Of a stretch of DNA of 28,446 bases, positions 16,856 to 27,500 are shown in pieces. The first letter of the stretch is position 1; each line of letters starts with the position of its first letter. The notes beneath the pieces were generated by a model, which worked only from the letters and a program-made list of their open reading frames with translations, was not told the origin of the DNA and ran no database searches. The position numbers and the translations under genes were made by a program. Source of the DNA: Oxalobacteraceae bacterium UBA5157 (lineage in GTDB: Bacteria; Pseudomonadota; Gammaproteobacteria; Burkholderiales; Burkholderiaceae_D); NCBI GenBank assembly GCA_002415335.1, contig DHXL01000072.1:1-28446 (forward strand), in the 5' to 3' direction.

Positions 16856-19800
16856 ATGTCCTCCTTACTTTCCCATAAGCCGACCGAGCGCCGGCCGACC
16901 CAGCGTCTGATCGCGGCGACACTGATCGCACTTCAAGTCTTGACGCCGATGCTGGTAAGCGGCCGCGCCGCCGCCCAAGTCAAGGCGGAGATCAATCCGG
17001 ACCGCAACGCGCCGGGTCAACGGCCGGTGGTGAATGTGGGAGCCAACGGCATACCGATCGTGCAGATTGCGCCTCCTAGCAATGCCGGCGTATCGCGCAA
17101 CCGCTTCACCGATTACAACGTCGGCAGCAACGGTTTGATTCTCAATAATTCCGGCGCCAACAGCCAGACGCAGCTGGGAGGCTGGGTGTCCGGCAACCCG
17201 ATGCTGGGCAACAGCAGCGCGCGCACCATACTCAATGAAGTCACCGGCAGCACGGTCTCCAGCCTGAACGGCTATACCGAAGTGGCCGGCAATCGCGCCA
17301 ACCTGATCGTCGCCAATCCGAACGGCATCACCTGTAACGGTTGTGGCTTCATCAATGCCGGGCGCGCGACGCTCAGCACGGGGACTCCGCAATTTGACGC
17401 CAATGGCGGCGTCATCGGCTTCAACGTGCAGCGCGGTCAGATCAACGTCGAAGGCTCAGGTCTATTCGCGCGCAGCCAGGATCAGATCGACCTGATCTCG
17501 CGCAGTCTGCGCATCAATGCCGAAATATGGGCGAACAAGCTGGAAGTCGCGACCGGTGCCAATCAGGTCGATTACGAAAGCGGCCAAGCCACGGCCCAGC
17601 AGGCAACCGATGCCGCACCGCCGGTCTCGATCGACGTCTCGCAGTTGGGCGGCATGTATGCCAACAGCATCCGCATGATCGGCACCGAAAGCGGGGTCGG
17701 CGTCAACAGCGCCGGCACCATCAGCGCTCTTACCGGCGATCTGGAAATCGATAGTGCCGGCGACGTGCACATCACTGGCCAGCTCCAGACCAAAGGCAAC
17801 CTCAACCTCCAAGGTGGACAGGACATTGGCAATGCCGGTTCCATCTATGCAGAAGGCAATGCCGTCATCGGCGCGGCCGGCCAACTGCAAAACAGCGGCC
17901 TGCTCGTTGCCGGCAACGTCTTGCAGGCGCAAGCGGCAAGCGTTCACAACAGCGGCGCGATCGCCGCCGGGATTGACCAGCAAGGCAGGGTCGTGCGCGC
18001 CGCCGATGTTGTCCTCAGAACTGGTAACGACTTGCAAAATAGCGGCCAAATCCTGGCCGGCGACAGGGTAATCGTCAGCGCCGACAGCGCGACGCTCGAT
18101 CAGGGAAGCATCAACGCCAGGCAGGTGGCGGTCACAACCACCAGCGCCCTTAGCAATCGCAACGCCACAATTGCAGCCGACGATATCGCTCTCACCAGCG
18201 GCGGTCGACTCGACAATATCGGTGGCCAAATTCAAAGCCAAAGCCTGACGCTGAATGCGCTGAGTATCGACAATACCGGCGGCGTCTTGCTACAAAGCGG
18301 CGACGGCAATTTCAACATCAATACGCAACAAGCCATTATCAACGTCGATGGCCAGCTTGCCACCAACGCGAAAAACATGACGCTCAGCGCCAGCGAAATT
18401 GACAATACGCGCGGCGAGATTCAGCACGCAGGCAATGGCGACCTGTTAGTGCAAGCACGCGGTACGCTCAACAATACACAAGCCCTGATCATCACCAACG
18501 GCAATGCCTCGCTGCAGGCGCAAGGCGTCGTCAATAACCATGGCTCGGTGCACTCCCAAGGCGCGCTCAATATCAATGGCAGCAGCATCGACAACACGGA
18601 CGGCAAGTTGCTGGCCAATGACGCGTTGATCCTCACTACGTCAGGTTCATTCGACAATCGCCGCGGCAATGTCGCGGGCAATCATGCACTGGCATTAACC
18701 GCTGCCGACGCGGTCGATAACGCGCACGGAAATCTGCAAGCGCAAGCGCTGACGATTCAGGCTGCTTCGCTGAACAATGCCGGCGGCAACATCATGCAAG
18801 GCGGCAGCGCCGATCAAACCATTCGATTGAACGGTGCGTTCGACAATACCGATGGCACGTTCATCAGCAATGCCACCAACCTCGCGCTCACGGCCACGCA
18901 GCTAACCAACACCAACGGCACGATCCTGCATGCGGGAAGCGGACAGTTGAATGTGGCCGTCGCCCAGACGCTCGACAATGGACAGGGCGCGTTGGCCAGC
19001 AATGGCCAAGCCGCTTTAGCGGCGGGTGCGCTGAACAATGCCGCCGGCCAGATCCAGGCGCAGAACGGATTGTCGATCGCCGGCAGTGGCGACGTCGGTA
19101 ACCAGGCCGGCAGCATCGCAACCGATGGCGCGCTCGATGTGCGGTCCGGCGGCGCACTCGGTAATATCAGCGGCATCATCCAGTCCGGGCAAGCACTCAC
19201 TCTTCAGGCAGCCACGCTCGACAATAGCGCTGGTCAAGTGATCGGCAGCGGCCGCGCCGATGTCAGCATCGCGATCTCCGGCCATGCAGCCAACGTCGGC
19301 GGCCAACTTGGCGGCAACGGCAATGTCCTGTTCAAGGTCGGGAGTCTCGACAATGCGGGCGGCACGCTCCGCGCCGGCGCGCAACTCAATGCCGTCATAG
19401 ACGGTGCGCTGGCGAATCAGCGTGGCCTGATCGAAGGCGGCAGCTTGAATCTGGCCGCCGCCAGTGCGCAGAATACCGACGGCAAGATCCAGCAAGTCGG
19501 TAGCGGCGACGGCGTGCTTTCTATCATCGGCACGCTCGATAACAGTCACGGCAGCATCGCGGGCAATGGCGCCAATCTCACTCTCAATGTCGGCACGCTC
19601 GACAACGGCGATGGCGGCGTGCTCAGTCATGCCGGCGGCGGCACGCTCACGCTCAACAGTGGCGGCACGATCAGCAACAACGGTGGCCAAATCCTGGCTA
19701 ACAAGGCGCTCGTCGTCGACACACGAGATCTCGTCAATAACAATCTGATCCAGGCCGGCACCAGCGTCCGGATCGCCGCCGGCGGTGATCTCAACAACGC

Positions 19801-22800
19801 CAGCGGCAACATCGTCGCCGGCGCCGACTTGACGCTGCAAGCGCAAGGCAACATCAACAATGGCGACGGCAATCTGGAAGCCGGCGGCGCGCTCAACCTC
19901 GGTGCCGTCGACATCGACAACACGGCGGGCCACGCGGCCGCGCTTGGCACCGGCGCGATCGTGATCACTAGCGGTACGCTAACCAACACGCATGGCTTGA
20001 TCGGCGGTAATGACGCGATCACCGTGCGCGTCAACGCGTTGGACAATAACAGCGGCCAATTGTTGGCCGGTGGCCGCGCGGCGGTTAGCGTCACGGCGAC
20101 CAATGGCGCCAACAACGATGACGGGTTCATCGGCGGCAATGGCGCCGTGACGCTGACCTCCAACAGCGTCAGCAACCACAATGGTAGCGTCTACGCCAAA
20201 CAGGACCTGGCGCTCACCACTGCCGGTACTTTCGATAACACCCAAGGCACGCTGCAATCCGATGCCCAACTGACGGCCCGTATCGGCGCTTCATTGACCA
20301 ACGATCACGGTGTGGTGCAAGGCAATCGACTTGACTTGCAGGGCGCAAGCGCCAATAACAGCCAGGGACAAATCGAGCAACTCGGTATTGGCGACGCCAG
20401 CATCGCGATCGTCGGCGCGCTCGACAACACGCAAGGCACGATTGCCGGCAATGGCGCCAACTTTATTGTCGCAGTCGGCAGCCTCGACAATAGTCGCGGC
20501 TTGCTCAGTCATGCCGGCAGCGGCACGCTCACGCTCAACAGCGGCGGCACGATCAGCAACAACGGCGGCCAAATCCTGGCTAACAAGGCGCTCGTCGTTA
20601 ATACGCAAAACCTGGTCAACAATAACAGTCTGATCCAGGCCGGGACCAGCGCCCGGATCGCCGCCACCGGAGACATCAGCAACGCTGGCGGAAGTATTGT
20701 CGCCGGCACCGATCTCGCGGTGCTTGCGCAAGGTAAACTGGACAATGACCATGGCAATCTGGAAGCCGGGCACGCGCTCGCGCTGGCCGGTACCGACATC
20801 GATAACCGCTTCGGCCGCGCAGTCGCACTGGCTACGGGCACAATCGCGATCGATGGCAGCGGTACGCTGACCAACACCCAGGGTTTGATCGGCGGCAATG
20901 ACGCGATCACCGTGCAGGTCAAGGCATTGGACAATAGCGGCGGCAAATTGCTGGCCACCGGGAGCGCAGCGGTCAGCGTCACCGCGATCAATGCCGCCAA
21001 CAATGACAACGGCATCATCGGCGGCAACGGCACCGTCACGTTGACTACCAACAGCGTCAGCAACAACAACGGCAGCGTCTACGCCAAGCAAGACATGGCG
21101 CTCACCACTACCGGCGCGCTCGACAACACACACGGCACGGTGCAATCCGACGCCAAGCTCAGCACCAGAATCGGTGGCGCGTTGACCAACGACAGCGGTC
21201 TGCTGCAAGGCAATCTGCTCGACCTGCAAGCGGGCAGTGCCCACAACAACAATGGTCAAATCCAGCAACTCGGCGATGGCGACACCAGCATTGCGATCGT
21301 TGGTTCGCTCGACAATACGCAAGGCACGATTGCCGGCAATGGCGCGAACTTTACTGTCGCAGTCGGCAGTCTCGACAACAGTGCCGGCAGCATCAGTCAC
21401 GCGGGCAATGGATCGTTCACGCTCGGCAGCAACGGCACCATCAGTAACAGAGGTGGCGAGATCCTTGCCAACAAGGCGCTCGCGTTAACGGCGCAAAGTC
21501 TCACCAACACAGGCCTGATCCAGGCCGGAACCGGCGCCACGATCGCCGCCGACGGTAATCTCAATAATGTCAGTGGCAACATCGTCGCCGGCGATGACTT
21601 GACGCTGCAAGCGCAAGGCAACGTCAACAACGTCCAAGGCAATCTGCAAGCCGGCGGCGCGCTCAACCTCGGGGCCATCAACATCGACAACACGGCAGGT
21701 CGCACAGTCGCGCTCGGTGCCGGTGCGCTCACCATCAATGCCGCCAACACGCTGACCAATGCGCACGGACTGATCGGCGGTAACAGCGATGTCACCCTGG
21801 CTGCGGTCACCATCGACAACACCCAAGGCAGCATCACCGGCCTTGGCAACGTCACCGCCACCGCCACCGGCATCACCAATGCGCAAGGCCGCATCCAATC
21901 GCAGCAACAGCTGGCGCTCAACACCGCCACTATCGCCAACACCCAAAATGGATTGCTGCAAGGTGGCCGGTTCGCGTTCGGCGCTGCCGTCACCCATCTT
22001 GACAATAGCGCTGGCCGCATCGTGCAGACCGGCAGCGCCGATACCGCGATTCGCATCAACGGCATCCTCGACAACACCGATGGCAGCATCGCCGCCAACG
22101 GCGCCAACCTGGATGTCATCGCGGACAGCATCGACAACACCCGCGGCACGATCCAGCACGCCGGCAGCGGCGCGCTGACCATTGACGGCGGCGGCATGCT
22201 GGTCAATACCAGCGGCGCCATCGTCGGCAACGGCGATGTCAGCGTCACTGGCGGCACCATCGTCAATACCGCGAACGGCCAGATCGGCAGCGGTAACACG
22301 CTGCAAGTAAGCACCGCCAATGCGCTCAACAACAACGGCGGCATGCTGCAAAGCCATGGCGCGCTGCAATTGACTACGCCCGCCTTGACCAATGCCGGCG
22401 GTGCGGTGCTGTCCGATAGTGTCGCGGCCATCCATGTCGCACAGATCGACAACCGCAACGGCACCATCTCAGTCGGCCAGCTCGCGCTGACTACCACCAC
22501 TGTGCAGAATAGGGCCGGCGAGATACTGCAAACCGGCACCGCCGCGAGCGGCATCACGGCCGCGACTATCGACAACGCCGGTGGCACCATCGCGAGTAAC
22601 GGTAACTTGTCGATCGGCGGCGGCATCATCAATAATCACGGTGGCACGATCCAGACCGCCAGCAATGGCGACCTGACCGTCACTACCGCGACCACGCTCG
22701 ATAACGGCGGCGGCAAGATCGCCGCCGACGGTGCGCTGACCCTGCAACCGGGCAGCCTTGACAATCGCGCCGGTCAAATTACCAGCGGCACCAATCTCGC

Positions 22801-24544
22801 CCTGACTCCAGGCGGCGACATCGATAATGGCGACGGTCTCATCGCCGCCACCGGCAACGTCACGCTATCATCGGCGAGTCTGATCAACCACAACGGCACG
22901 ATCGGGGCGGTGCAAGGCAACTTGAGCGTCACTGCCGCCACCATCAATAACGGCGGCGGCAGCCTCGAAGCAGGACAGGCGCTGACGACCGTCAGCACCG
23001 GCTTGAACAATGCGCAAGGCAGCATCAGCGGCGGCCAGGTCAGCGTCGATACCCACGGCGAGACGCTCGACAACAGCGGCGGCACGATCGCTTCGCGCGC
23101 CGCACTCGACCTTCAATCGGGCCAGCTCACCAATACCGGCGGCTTGGTGCAAGCGCTCGGCGCCATGACCATCAATACCCATGGCCAGACGCTCTTGAAC
23201 AACCAATCCGGCAGCGCCGGCATCATCGGCCTCGACACTGTCACGCTGACCAGCGGCAGCCTCAACAACCAAGGCGGCTATCTCGGCAGCAAGAATCTGC
23301 TGACGGTGTCCACCGGCCAAATCGATAACTCGCAAAACGGCAATATCGTCGGCCAAGGCGCGATCGTATTGAACGCGAGCGGCCTCAATAATGCAGACGG
23401 AATAGTCAGCGCCAGCGGCAATCTCAGCGCCAATCTCGGCAGCGGTGCGCTCGACAATCGTGGCGGCCTGATGCATTCCGGCGCTACGCTGGCGGTCACC
23501 GCCGACAGCATCGACAACACGCATACGCAAGGCGCGGGCCAAGGGATGGAAGGCTTCGATGTCGCCCTCACCGCACCCATCATCGATAACAGCGGCGGCG
23601 CAATCCGCGCCGATAACCAGATCACGCTCACGACCGCCAGCCTCGACAATACCAATGGCCTGATCTCGTCCGCCAACAGTATCGTCAACAACGCGACTAC
23701 TACCGCCAATGGCAGCGGCACCATCATCGCCGGACACGCGCTGACGATGGCATCGGCCTCGATCAGCGGTCTGGGCGACTATTTGTCGCGCGGCGATTTG
23801 ACGTTCAATTACAGCGGCGACTTCAACAACAACAGTCAATTGCTGGCCAACGGCAATCTCACGTTTAACAGCACCGGTACCGTCACCAACAGCGGCAAGA
23901 TCGGCGCACTCGCAACGCTCAACCTGACCGCCGCCAACATCGACAATCAAAACAGCGGCGAGATCAGCGCCGTCACCACCAACATCAACGTCGCCGGCAC
24001 GCTCACCAATAGCGGCTTGATCGACGGCGGCAACACGACTATCACGGCCGGCACGCTTAACAACACCGGCAGCATCTACGGCGACGATATCGCGCTGTAC
24101 GGCGGCACGCTGAACAACAGCGGCACCGGCGCCATCGCCTCGCGCAACAACATGGACCTCGGCGTCAGCCAGCTCAGCAACACCGAGGGCGCGCTCATCT
24201 ACAGCTCCGGCAACCTCACGATCAACGCGGGCAGCGGCGTTAATGCGTCAGCCACGATCGAAGCCGCGGGCAACCTCACGCTCAACGCGGGCAGCTTCAC
24301 CAACAGCAACAATCACTTCAGCAGCACCACGCAAGTGACAGGCAACGAGCACGTGATCGAATACCGCCCCAGCGGCTGGACCACCAATCTCGCCTCCAGT
24401 GCCGTCGGGTTTAACGGATATGACAGCGGTCGCCTGGTCACCGATAGCGCCATTTATCCGATCGCTACCTTCGGCGCCAACTACCGTCCTCAAGCGCTGG
24501 TCCAGCAATGCGATGACAGCGGCTGCACCACAAGTTTCAACTAG
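16856..24544 (+). CDS. TpsA filamentous haemagglutinin-like exoprotein, N-terminal part (frameshifted)
   Basis: This is the secreted partner of the upstream TpsB, probably an adhesin or contact-dependent inhibition (CdiA-like) stick. The frame gives 2,562 residues. Residues 1-40 are a signal peptide (cleavage after RAAA). The TPS secretion domain at about 45-200 contains NPNG at 154-157 and CNGC at 160-163 within the conserved NPNGITCNGCGFINAGRATL stretch. From about 270 to 2490 the protein is an FHA-type beta-helix built from roughly 20-residue units with the pattern LDNxxGxI, rich in Asn, Gly and Asp. The stop at 24542 falls in the middle of a domain that continues in another frame, so I treat this as the first part of a longer protein broken by a frame change. 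A short spacing to tpsB and a GAGA element at 16846 support the start. Confidence 0.92.
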   Translation: MSSLLSHKPTERRPTQRLIAATLIALQVLTPMLVSGRAAAQVKAEINPDRNAPGQRPVVNVGANGIPIVQIAPPSNAGVSRNRFTDYNVGSNGLILNNSGANSQTQLGGWVSGNPMLGNSSARTILNEVTGSTVSSLNGYTEVAGNRANLIVANPNGITCNGCGFINAGRATLSTGTPQFDANGGVIGFNVQRGQINVEGSGLFARSQDQIDLISRSLRINAEIWANKLEVATGANQVDYESGQATAQQATDAAPPVSIDVSQLGGMYANSIRMIGTESGVGVNSAGTISALTGDLEIDSAGDVHITGQLQTKGNLNLQGGQDIGNAGSIYAEGNAVIGAAGQLQNSGLLVAGNVLQAQAASVHNSGAIAAGIDQQGRVVRAADVVLRTGNDLQNSGQILAGDRVIVSADSATLDQGSINARQVAVTTTSALSNRNATIAADDIALTSGGRLDNIGGQIQSQSLTLNALSIDNTGGVLLQSGDGNFNINTQQAIINVDGQLATNAKNMTLSASEIDNTRGEIQHAGNGDLLVQARGTLNNTQALIITNGNASLQAQGVVNNHGSVHSQGALNINGSSIDNTDGKLLANDALILTTSGSFDNRRGNVAGNHALALTAADAVDNAHGNLQAQALTIQAASLNNAGGNIMQGGSADQTIRLNGAFDNTDGTFISNATNLALTATQLTNTNGTILHAGSGQLNVAVAQTLDNGQGALASNGQAALAAGALNNAAGQIQAQNGLSIAGSGDVGNQAGSIATDGALDVRSGGALGNISGIIQSGQALTLQAATLDNSAGQVIGSGRADVSIAISGHAANVGGQLGGNGNVLFKVGSLDNAGGTLRAGAQLNAVIDGALANQRGLIEGGSLNLAAASAQNTDGKIQQVGSGDGVLSIIGTLDNSHGSIAGNGANLTLNVGTLDNGDGGVLSHAGGGTLTLNSGGTISNNGGQILANKALVVDTRDLVNNNLIQAGTSVRIAAGGDLNNASGNIVAGADLTLQAQGNINNGDGNLEAGGALNLGAVDIDNTAGHAAALGTGAIVITSGTLTNTHGLIGGNDAITVRVNALDNNSGQLLAGGRAAVSVTATNGANNDDGFIGGNGAVTLTSNSVSNHNGSVYAKQDLALTTAGTFDNTQGTLQSDAQLTARIGASLTNDHGVVQGNRLDLQGASANNSQGQIEQLGIGDASIAIVGALDNTQGTIAGNGANFIVAVGSLDNSRGLLSHAGSGTLTLNSGGTISNNGGQILANKALVVNTQNLVNNNSLIQAGTSARIAATGDISNAGGSIVAGTDLAVLAQGKLDNDHGNLEAGHALALAGTDIDNRFGRAVALATGTIAIDGSGTLTNTQGLIGGNDAITVQVKALDNSGGKLLATGSAAVSVTAINAANNDNGIIGGNGTVTLTTNSVSNNNGSVYAKQDMALTTTGALDNTHGTVQSDAKLSTRIGGALTNDSGLLQGNLLDLQAGSAHNNNGQIQQLGDGDTSIAIVGSLDNTQGTIAGNGANFTVAVGSLDNSAGSISHAGNGSFTLGSNGTISNRGGEILANKALALTAQSLTNTGLIQAGTGATIAADGNLNNVSGNIVAGDDLTLQAQGNVNNVQGNLQAGGALNLGAINIDNTAGRTVALGAGALTINAANTLTNAHGLIGGNSDVTLAAVTIDNTQGSITGLGNVTATATGITNAQGRIQSQQQLALNTATIANTQNGLLQGGRFAFGAAVTHLDNSAGRIVQTGSADTAIRINGILDNTDGSIAANGANLDVIADSIDNTRGTIQHAGSGALTIDGGGMLVNTSGAIVGNGDVSVTGGTIVNTANGQIGSGNTLQVSTANALNNNGGMLQSHGALQLTTPALTNAGGAVLSDSVAAIHVAQIDNRNGTISVGQLALTTTTVQNRAGEILQTGTAASGITAATIDNAGGTIASNGNLSIGGGIINNHGGTIQTASNGDLTVTTATTLDNGGGKIAADGALTLQPGSLDNRAGQITSGTNLALTPGGDIDNGDGLIAATGNVTLSSASLINHNGTIGAVQGNLSVTAATINNGGGSLEAGQALTTVSTGLNNAQGSISGGQVSVDTHGETLDNSGGTIASRAALDLQSGQLTNTGGLVQALGAMTINTHGQTLLNNQSGSAGIIGLDTVTLTSGSLNNQGGYLGSKNLLTVSTGQIDNSQNGNIVGQGAIVLNASGLNNADGIVSASGNLSANLGSGALDNRGGLMHSGATLAVTADSIDNTHTQGAGQGMEGFDVALTAPIIDNSGGAIRADNQITLTTASLDNTNGLISSANSIVNNATTTANGSGTIIAGHALTMASASISGLGDYLSRGDLTFNYSGDFNNNSQLLANGNLTFNSTGTVTNSGKIGALATLNLTAANIDNQNSGEISAVTTNINVAGTLTNSGLIDGGNTTITAGTLNNTGSIYGDDIALYGGTLNNSGTGAIASRNNMDLGVSQLSNTEGALIYSSGNLTINAGSGVNASATIEAAGNLTLNAGSFTNSNNHFSSTTQVTGNEHVIEYRPSGWTTNLASSAVGFNGYDSGRLVTDSAIYPIATFGANYRPQALVQQCDDSGCTTSFN
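19406..21792 (+). repeat. Three tandem ~885-base higher-order repeats inside tpsA
   Basis: Landmarks recur at steps of 885 and 888 bases: copy one 19406-20290, copy two 20291-21178, copy three 21179 to about 21792 (truncated). Each encodes about 295 residues made of some fourteen FHA units. The best conserved part, 19639-19716 against 20521-20598, has 2 differences in 78 bases. Copies diverge elsewhere by substitutions and small in-frame length changes. This indicates duplication of a multi-unit block, possibly kept similar by recombination. Confidence 0.75.
24517..24541 (+). other. Site of the -1 frame change in tpsA
   Basis: The upstream frame stops at 24542-24544 and the downstream frame has a stop at 24514-24516, so the change must lie between 24517 and 24541. 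One extra base would join the frames; adding a T to the TTT at 24535-24537 would give a smooth protein (TTSFQLAVNDPIW). No XXXYYYZ slippery heptamer is present, which argues against programmed slippage. It is either a genuine inactivating or phase-variable indel or a sequencing error. Confidence 0.75.
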
Positions 24545-27500
24545 CTGTCAACGACCCGATCTGGGCCTTGTTCAACGTCGCGCCGCCGGGTCCGGCGCCC
24601 ACTCCGCCGATTAACTTCAGCGACTGCATCATCGCCGTCTTCCTCTCCATCGACTCGCCGGAGTGCACTGCCTATGGCGACGCAGTAATGCAATGGAACG
24701 CCGCCAAGATGGTCAACTACACCAATCTGGATAATGCGATCGCGGCGTTCAACGGCACCCTCGGCGCCCGCTCGACGACCGAAGACTGGTACATCTACGA
24801 CATCACCCGCACCACTACCAAGACCGTGGTGCAGAGTTCCGCGCCGGCCCAGCTACGGGCCGGTGGCAACATGAGCCTGTCCGGCGCCATCACCAACGAC
24901 AAGAGCCAAATTATCGCCGGCGGCACCATCAGCGGCATCGGATCGGTCTACAACATCGCCGCCCCCGCCGCCAACACGGTCATCGCCGACACCGGCACCG
25001 TGACGTTCACCGAATTGGTATCCTGCGGTTTTTTCTCTTCATGTGACCATAAGCGCGTAACCGGCACCCCCGGCGCCTACAACCCCGGCGCCAAGGTTAT
25101 TCCCGGAACCGAACTGCCCGTCACTTTGTTATTGGAAAACACGGCCAGCGGCGGCGGCAACGTCCCCGGCGCCACGATCAGCAGCGTCACGCGCGTCGCC
25201 GATGGTTCCGGCGCCAGCAATGCCAGCGTCACCGGCCAAGTCATCAGCACCGGCGTCCAAGTCGCCACGGTCGCCACGATCAGCGGTTCCAACGGCAATC
25301 CCGGCGACCAGCAAGCCAGCGCCAACACCACAGGCGCCGTCGGCGGTATCGTCGCGACCGCCGCCGCTCCCATCAGCGTCCACACCGGTAAACAACTGAC
25401 GGGCAATGACCTGCAAGACCAATCGACCGTGGTGCAAGCCGCGGTCGTTGGCAACGCCACCGGCACTGCCGGCAATGTCGACCACCCGGTCGACGACAGC
25501 GCCAACAAGGTCGATACCGCCAGCGCGCGCGACCGGGCCAAGGTTGCGATAATCCCTCGCATTGGCAGCGTCAGCCAGACCCCCACCGCAATCACGGCAA
25601 CGAACGCCAGCCGCGATAGCAACGCCATCGCGATCGCCGCCGTTGCGCTCACCAGCACCGGCGCCGCACCCAAAATGGCCGCTACCCAGACGCGCACCAG
25701 CGGCGGCGTTCCCGCCATCCCCAACAACAGCCTGTTCAAAATCCACGCCGAGCCGAACAGCCACTACCTGATCGAAACCGATCCACGCTTCGCCAATTAC
25801 CGCGCGTGGCTGTCATCGGATTACCTGCTGCAGCAGACTTCGCACGACCCGGCGAGCACGCTGAAGCGCCTGGGCGACGGTTTCTATGAACAAAAGCAAG
25901 TCGCCGATCAAATCATGCAGCTCACCGGTCAACGCTTTGTCGGCGACTACACCAACAACGAAGCCGAGTATCAGGCGCTGATGCAAGCCGGCGCCGTCTT
26001 CGCCAACACCTACCACCTCAACGTCGGCACCGCGCTGTCCGGCGACCAAATGCAATTGCTGACCTCCGACATCGTCTGGCTGGTGCAGCAAACCGTCACG
26101 CTGGCCGACGGCACCACCCAGAACGTGCTCGTCCCGCAAGTCTACGTCGGCGTCCGAGACGGCGACCTCAAAGGCGATGGCACCCTGATCTCCGGGCGCG
26201 ACATCAAGCTCAACCTCAGCGGCGACCTGATCAACAGCGGCACCATCGCCGCGCGCAACAGCAACCAGATCAGCGCCGACAACATCAACAACATCGGCGG
26301 CCGCATCCAGGGCGCGAGCGTCGACCTCGCCGCCAGGACCGACCTCAACAACCTGTCCGGTACGATCAGCGGCAACACGGTTGCACTCGCCGCCGGGCGC
26401 GACATCACGCTGCGCACGCTCGCTATCGACACCCAAGGCGCCAGCGGCACGCGCAGCGCAGCCGACCGCATCGCCACTGTCTACGGCGACAGCATCACGA
26501 TGCAAGCCGGGTGCGACCTCGCCATCATCGGCGCGCAAGTCAACGCCAGCGGCGACGCGGTGCTGACGGCCAACCGCCACATCGGCATCGACGCGCTGCA
26601 AACCAAGGAAACGCTCAACCTCACCGCGTCCGGCCACATCAACGAAGAAACCGTGCAACACATCGGCAGCCAGATCGGCGCCGGCGGTAATTTATTTGTC
26701 GGCGCGGCGCAAAAGGAAAGCGGCGACCTGACCATCCGCGGCAGCGACCTCAGCGCCGGCGGCAAGCTCACCGCGGCCGGCAGCAACGTCACCGTGCAAA
26801 GCGCGATCGACAGCCACACGCTCGACCAGTTCACGCAGCTCGCGCATGGCTCGATCGCGATCACGCAACACCAGGAAGGCCTGACCGGCGGCACGCTCAG
26901 CGCCGGCGGCAACATGAGCATCATCGCCAAGGGAACGTTGGGCGCGGACGGCAAAGCCATCGCCGGCACCGGCAACATCCTGCTGCAAGGCGCGCAACTG
27001 TCAACAGACCAAGGCGCCGTCACGCTGGCCGCCAACAACAACATCGACCTGGCGCTGCAGCAGTTGCAGCAAAGCAGCCACTTCGAATCGAAGTACCAAG
27101 GCGGCACGCTGGTCTCCACCAAAAGCAACCACCAGCGCGACGACGTCAGCGCGACCCAACACGTCGGCAACAGCATTTCCGGCGACTCAATCGCCCTGCA
27201 AGCCGGCAAGGATCTGACGATCCGCGCCAGCAGCGTGGTCGGCACCAACGACGTCACGCTCACGGCCACCACCGGCAACGTCACGATCACGTCGGCCCAG
27301 GACACCTACCAGGAGCAGCACGGTCACGAACAGAGCCAGTCAGGATTTACTGCCGGCTACTCGGCAGGCGTCGCCAGCGCCGGCTACAGCAACGCGCGCA
27401 GCGCCAGCCAAACCAGCCTGGACCAGACCACCCAGCACGGCAGCACGATCGGCTCGATCAATGGCAGCACGCGCATCCAGGCCGGCCAGCACTTAAGCGT

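Noticed and set aside
21397..22632. Long minus-strand open frames opposite tpsA (up to 411 codons)
   Set aside because: They arise because the repetitive FHA codons leave few stops on the other strand; the translated text is low-complexity.
24531..24544. Programmed -1 ribosomal frameshift at the tpsA break
   Set aside because: No XXXYYYZ slippery heptamer is present, and I see no clear structure immediately downstream; an indel is simpler.
16856..24544. CRISPR or satellite array because of dense short repeats
   Set aside because: The repeats are in-frame, imperfect about 60-base coding units for a beta-helix, without unique spacers.
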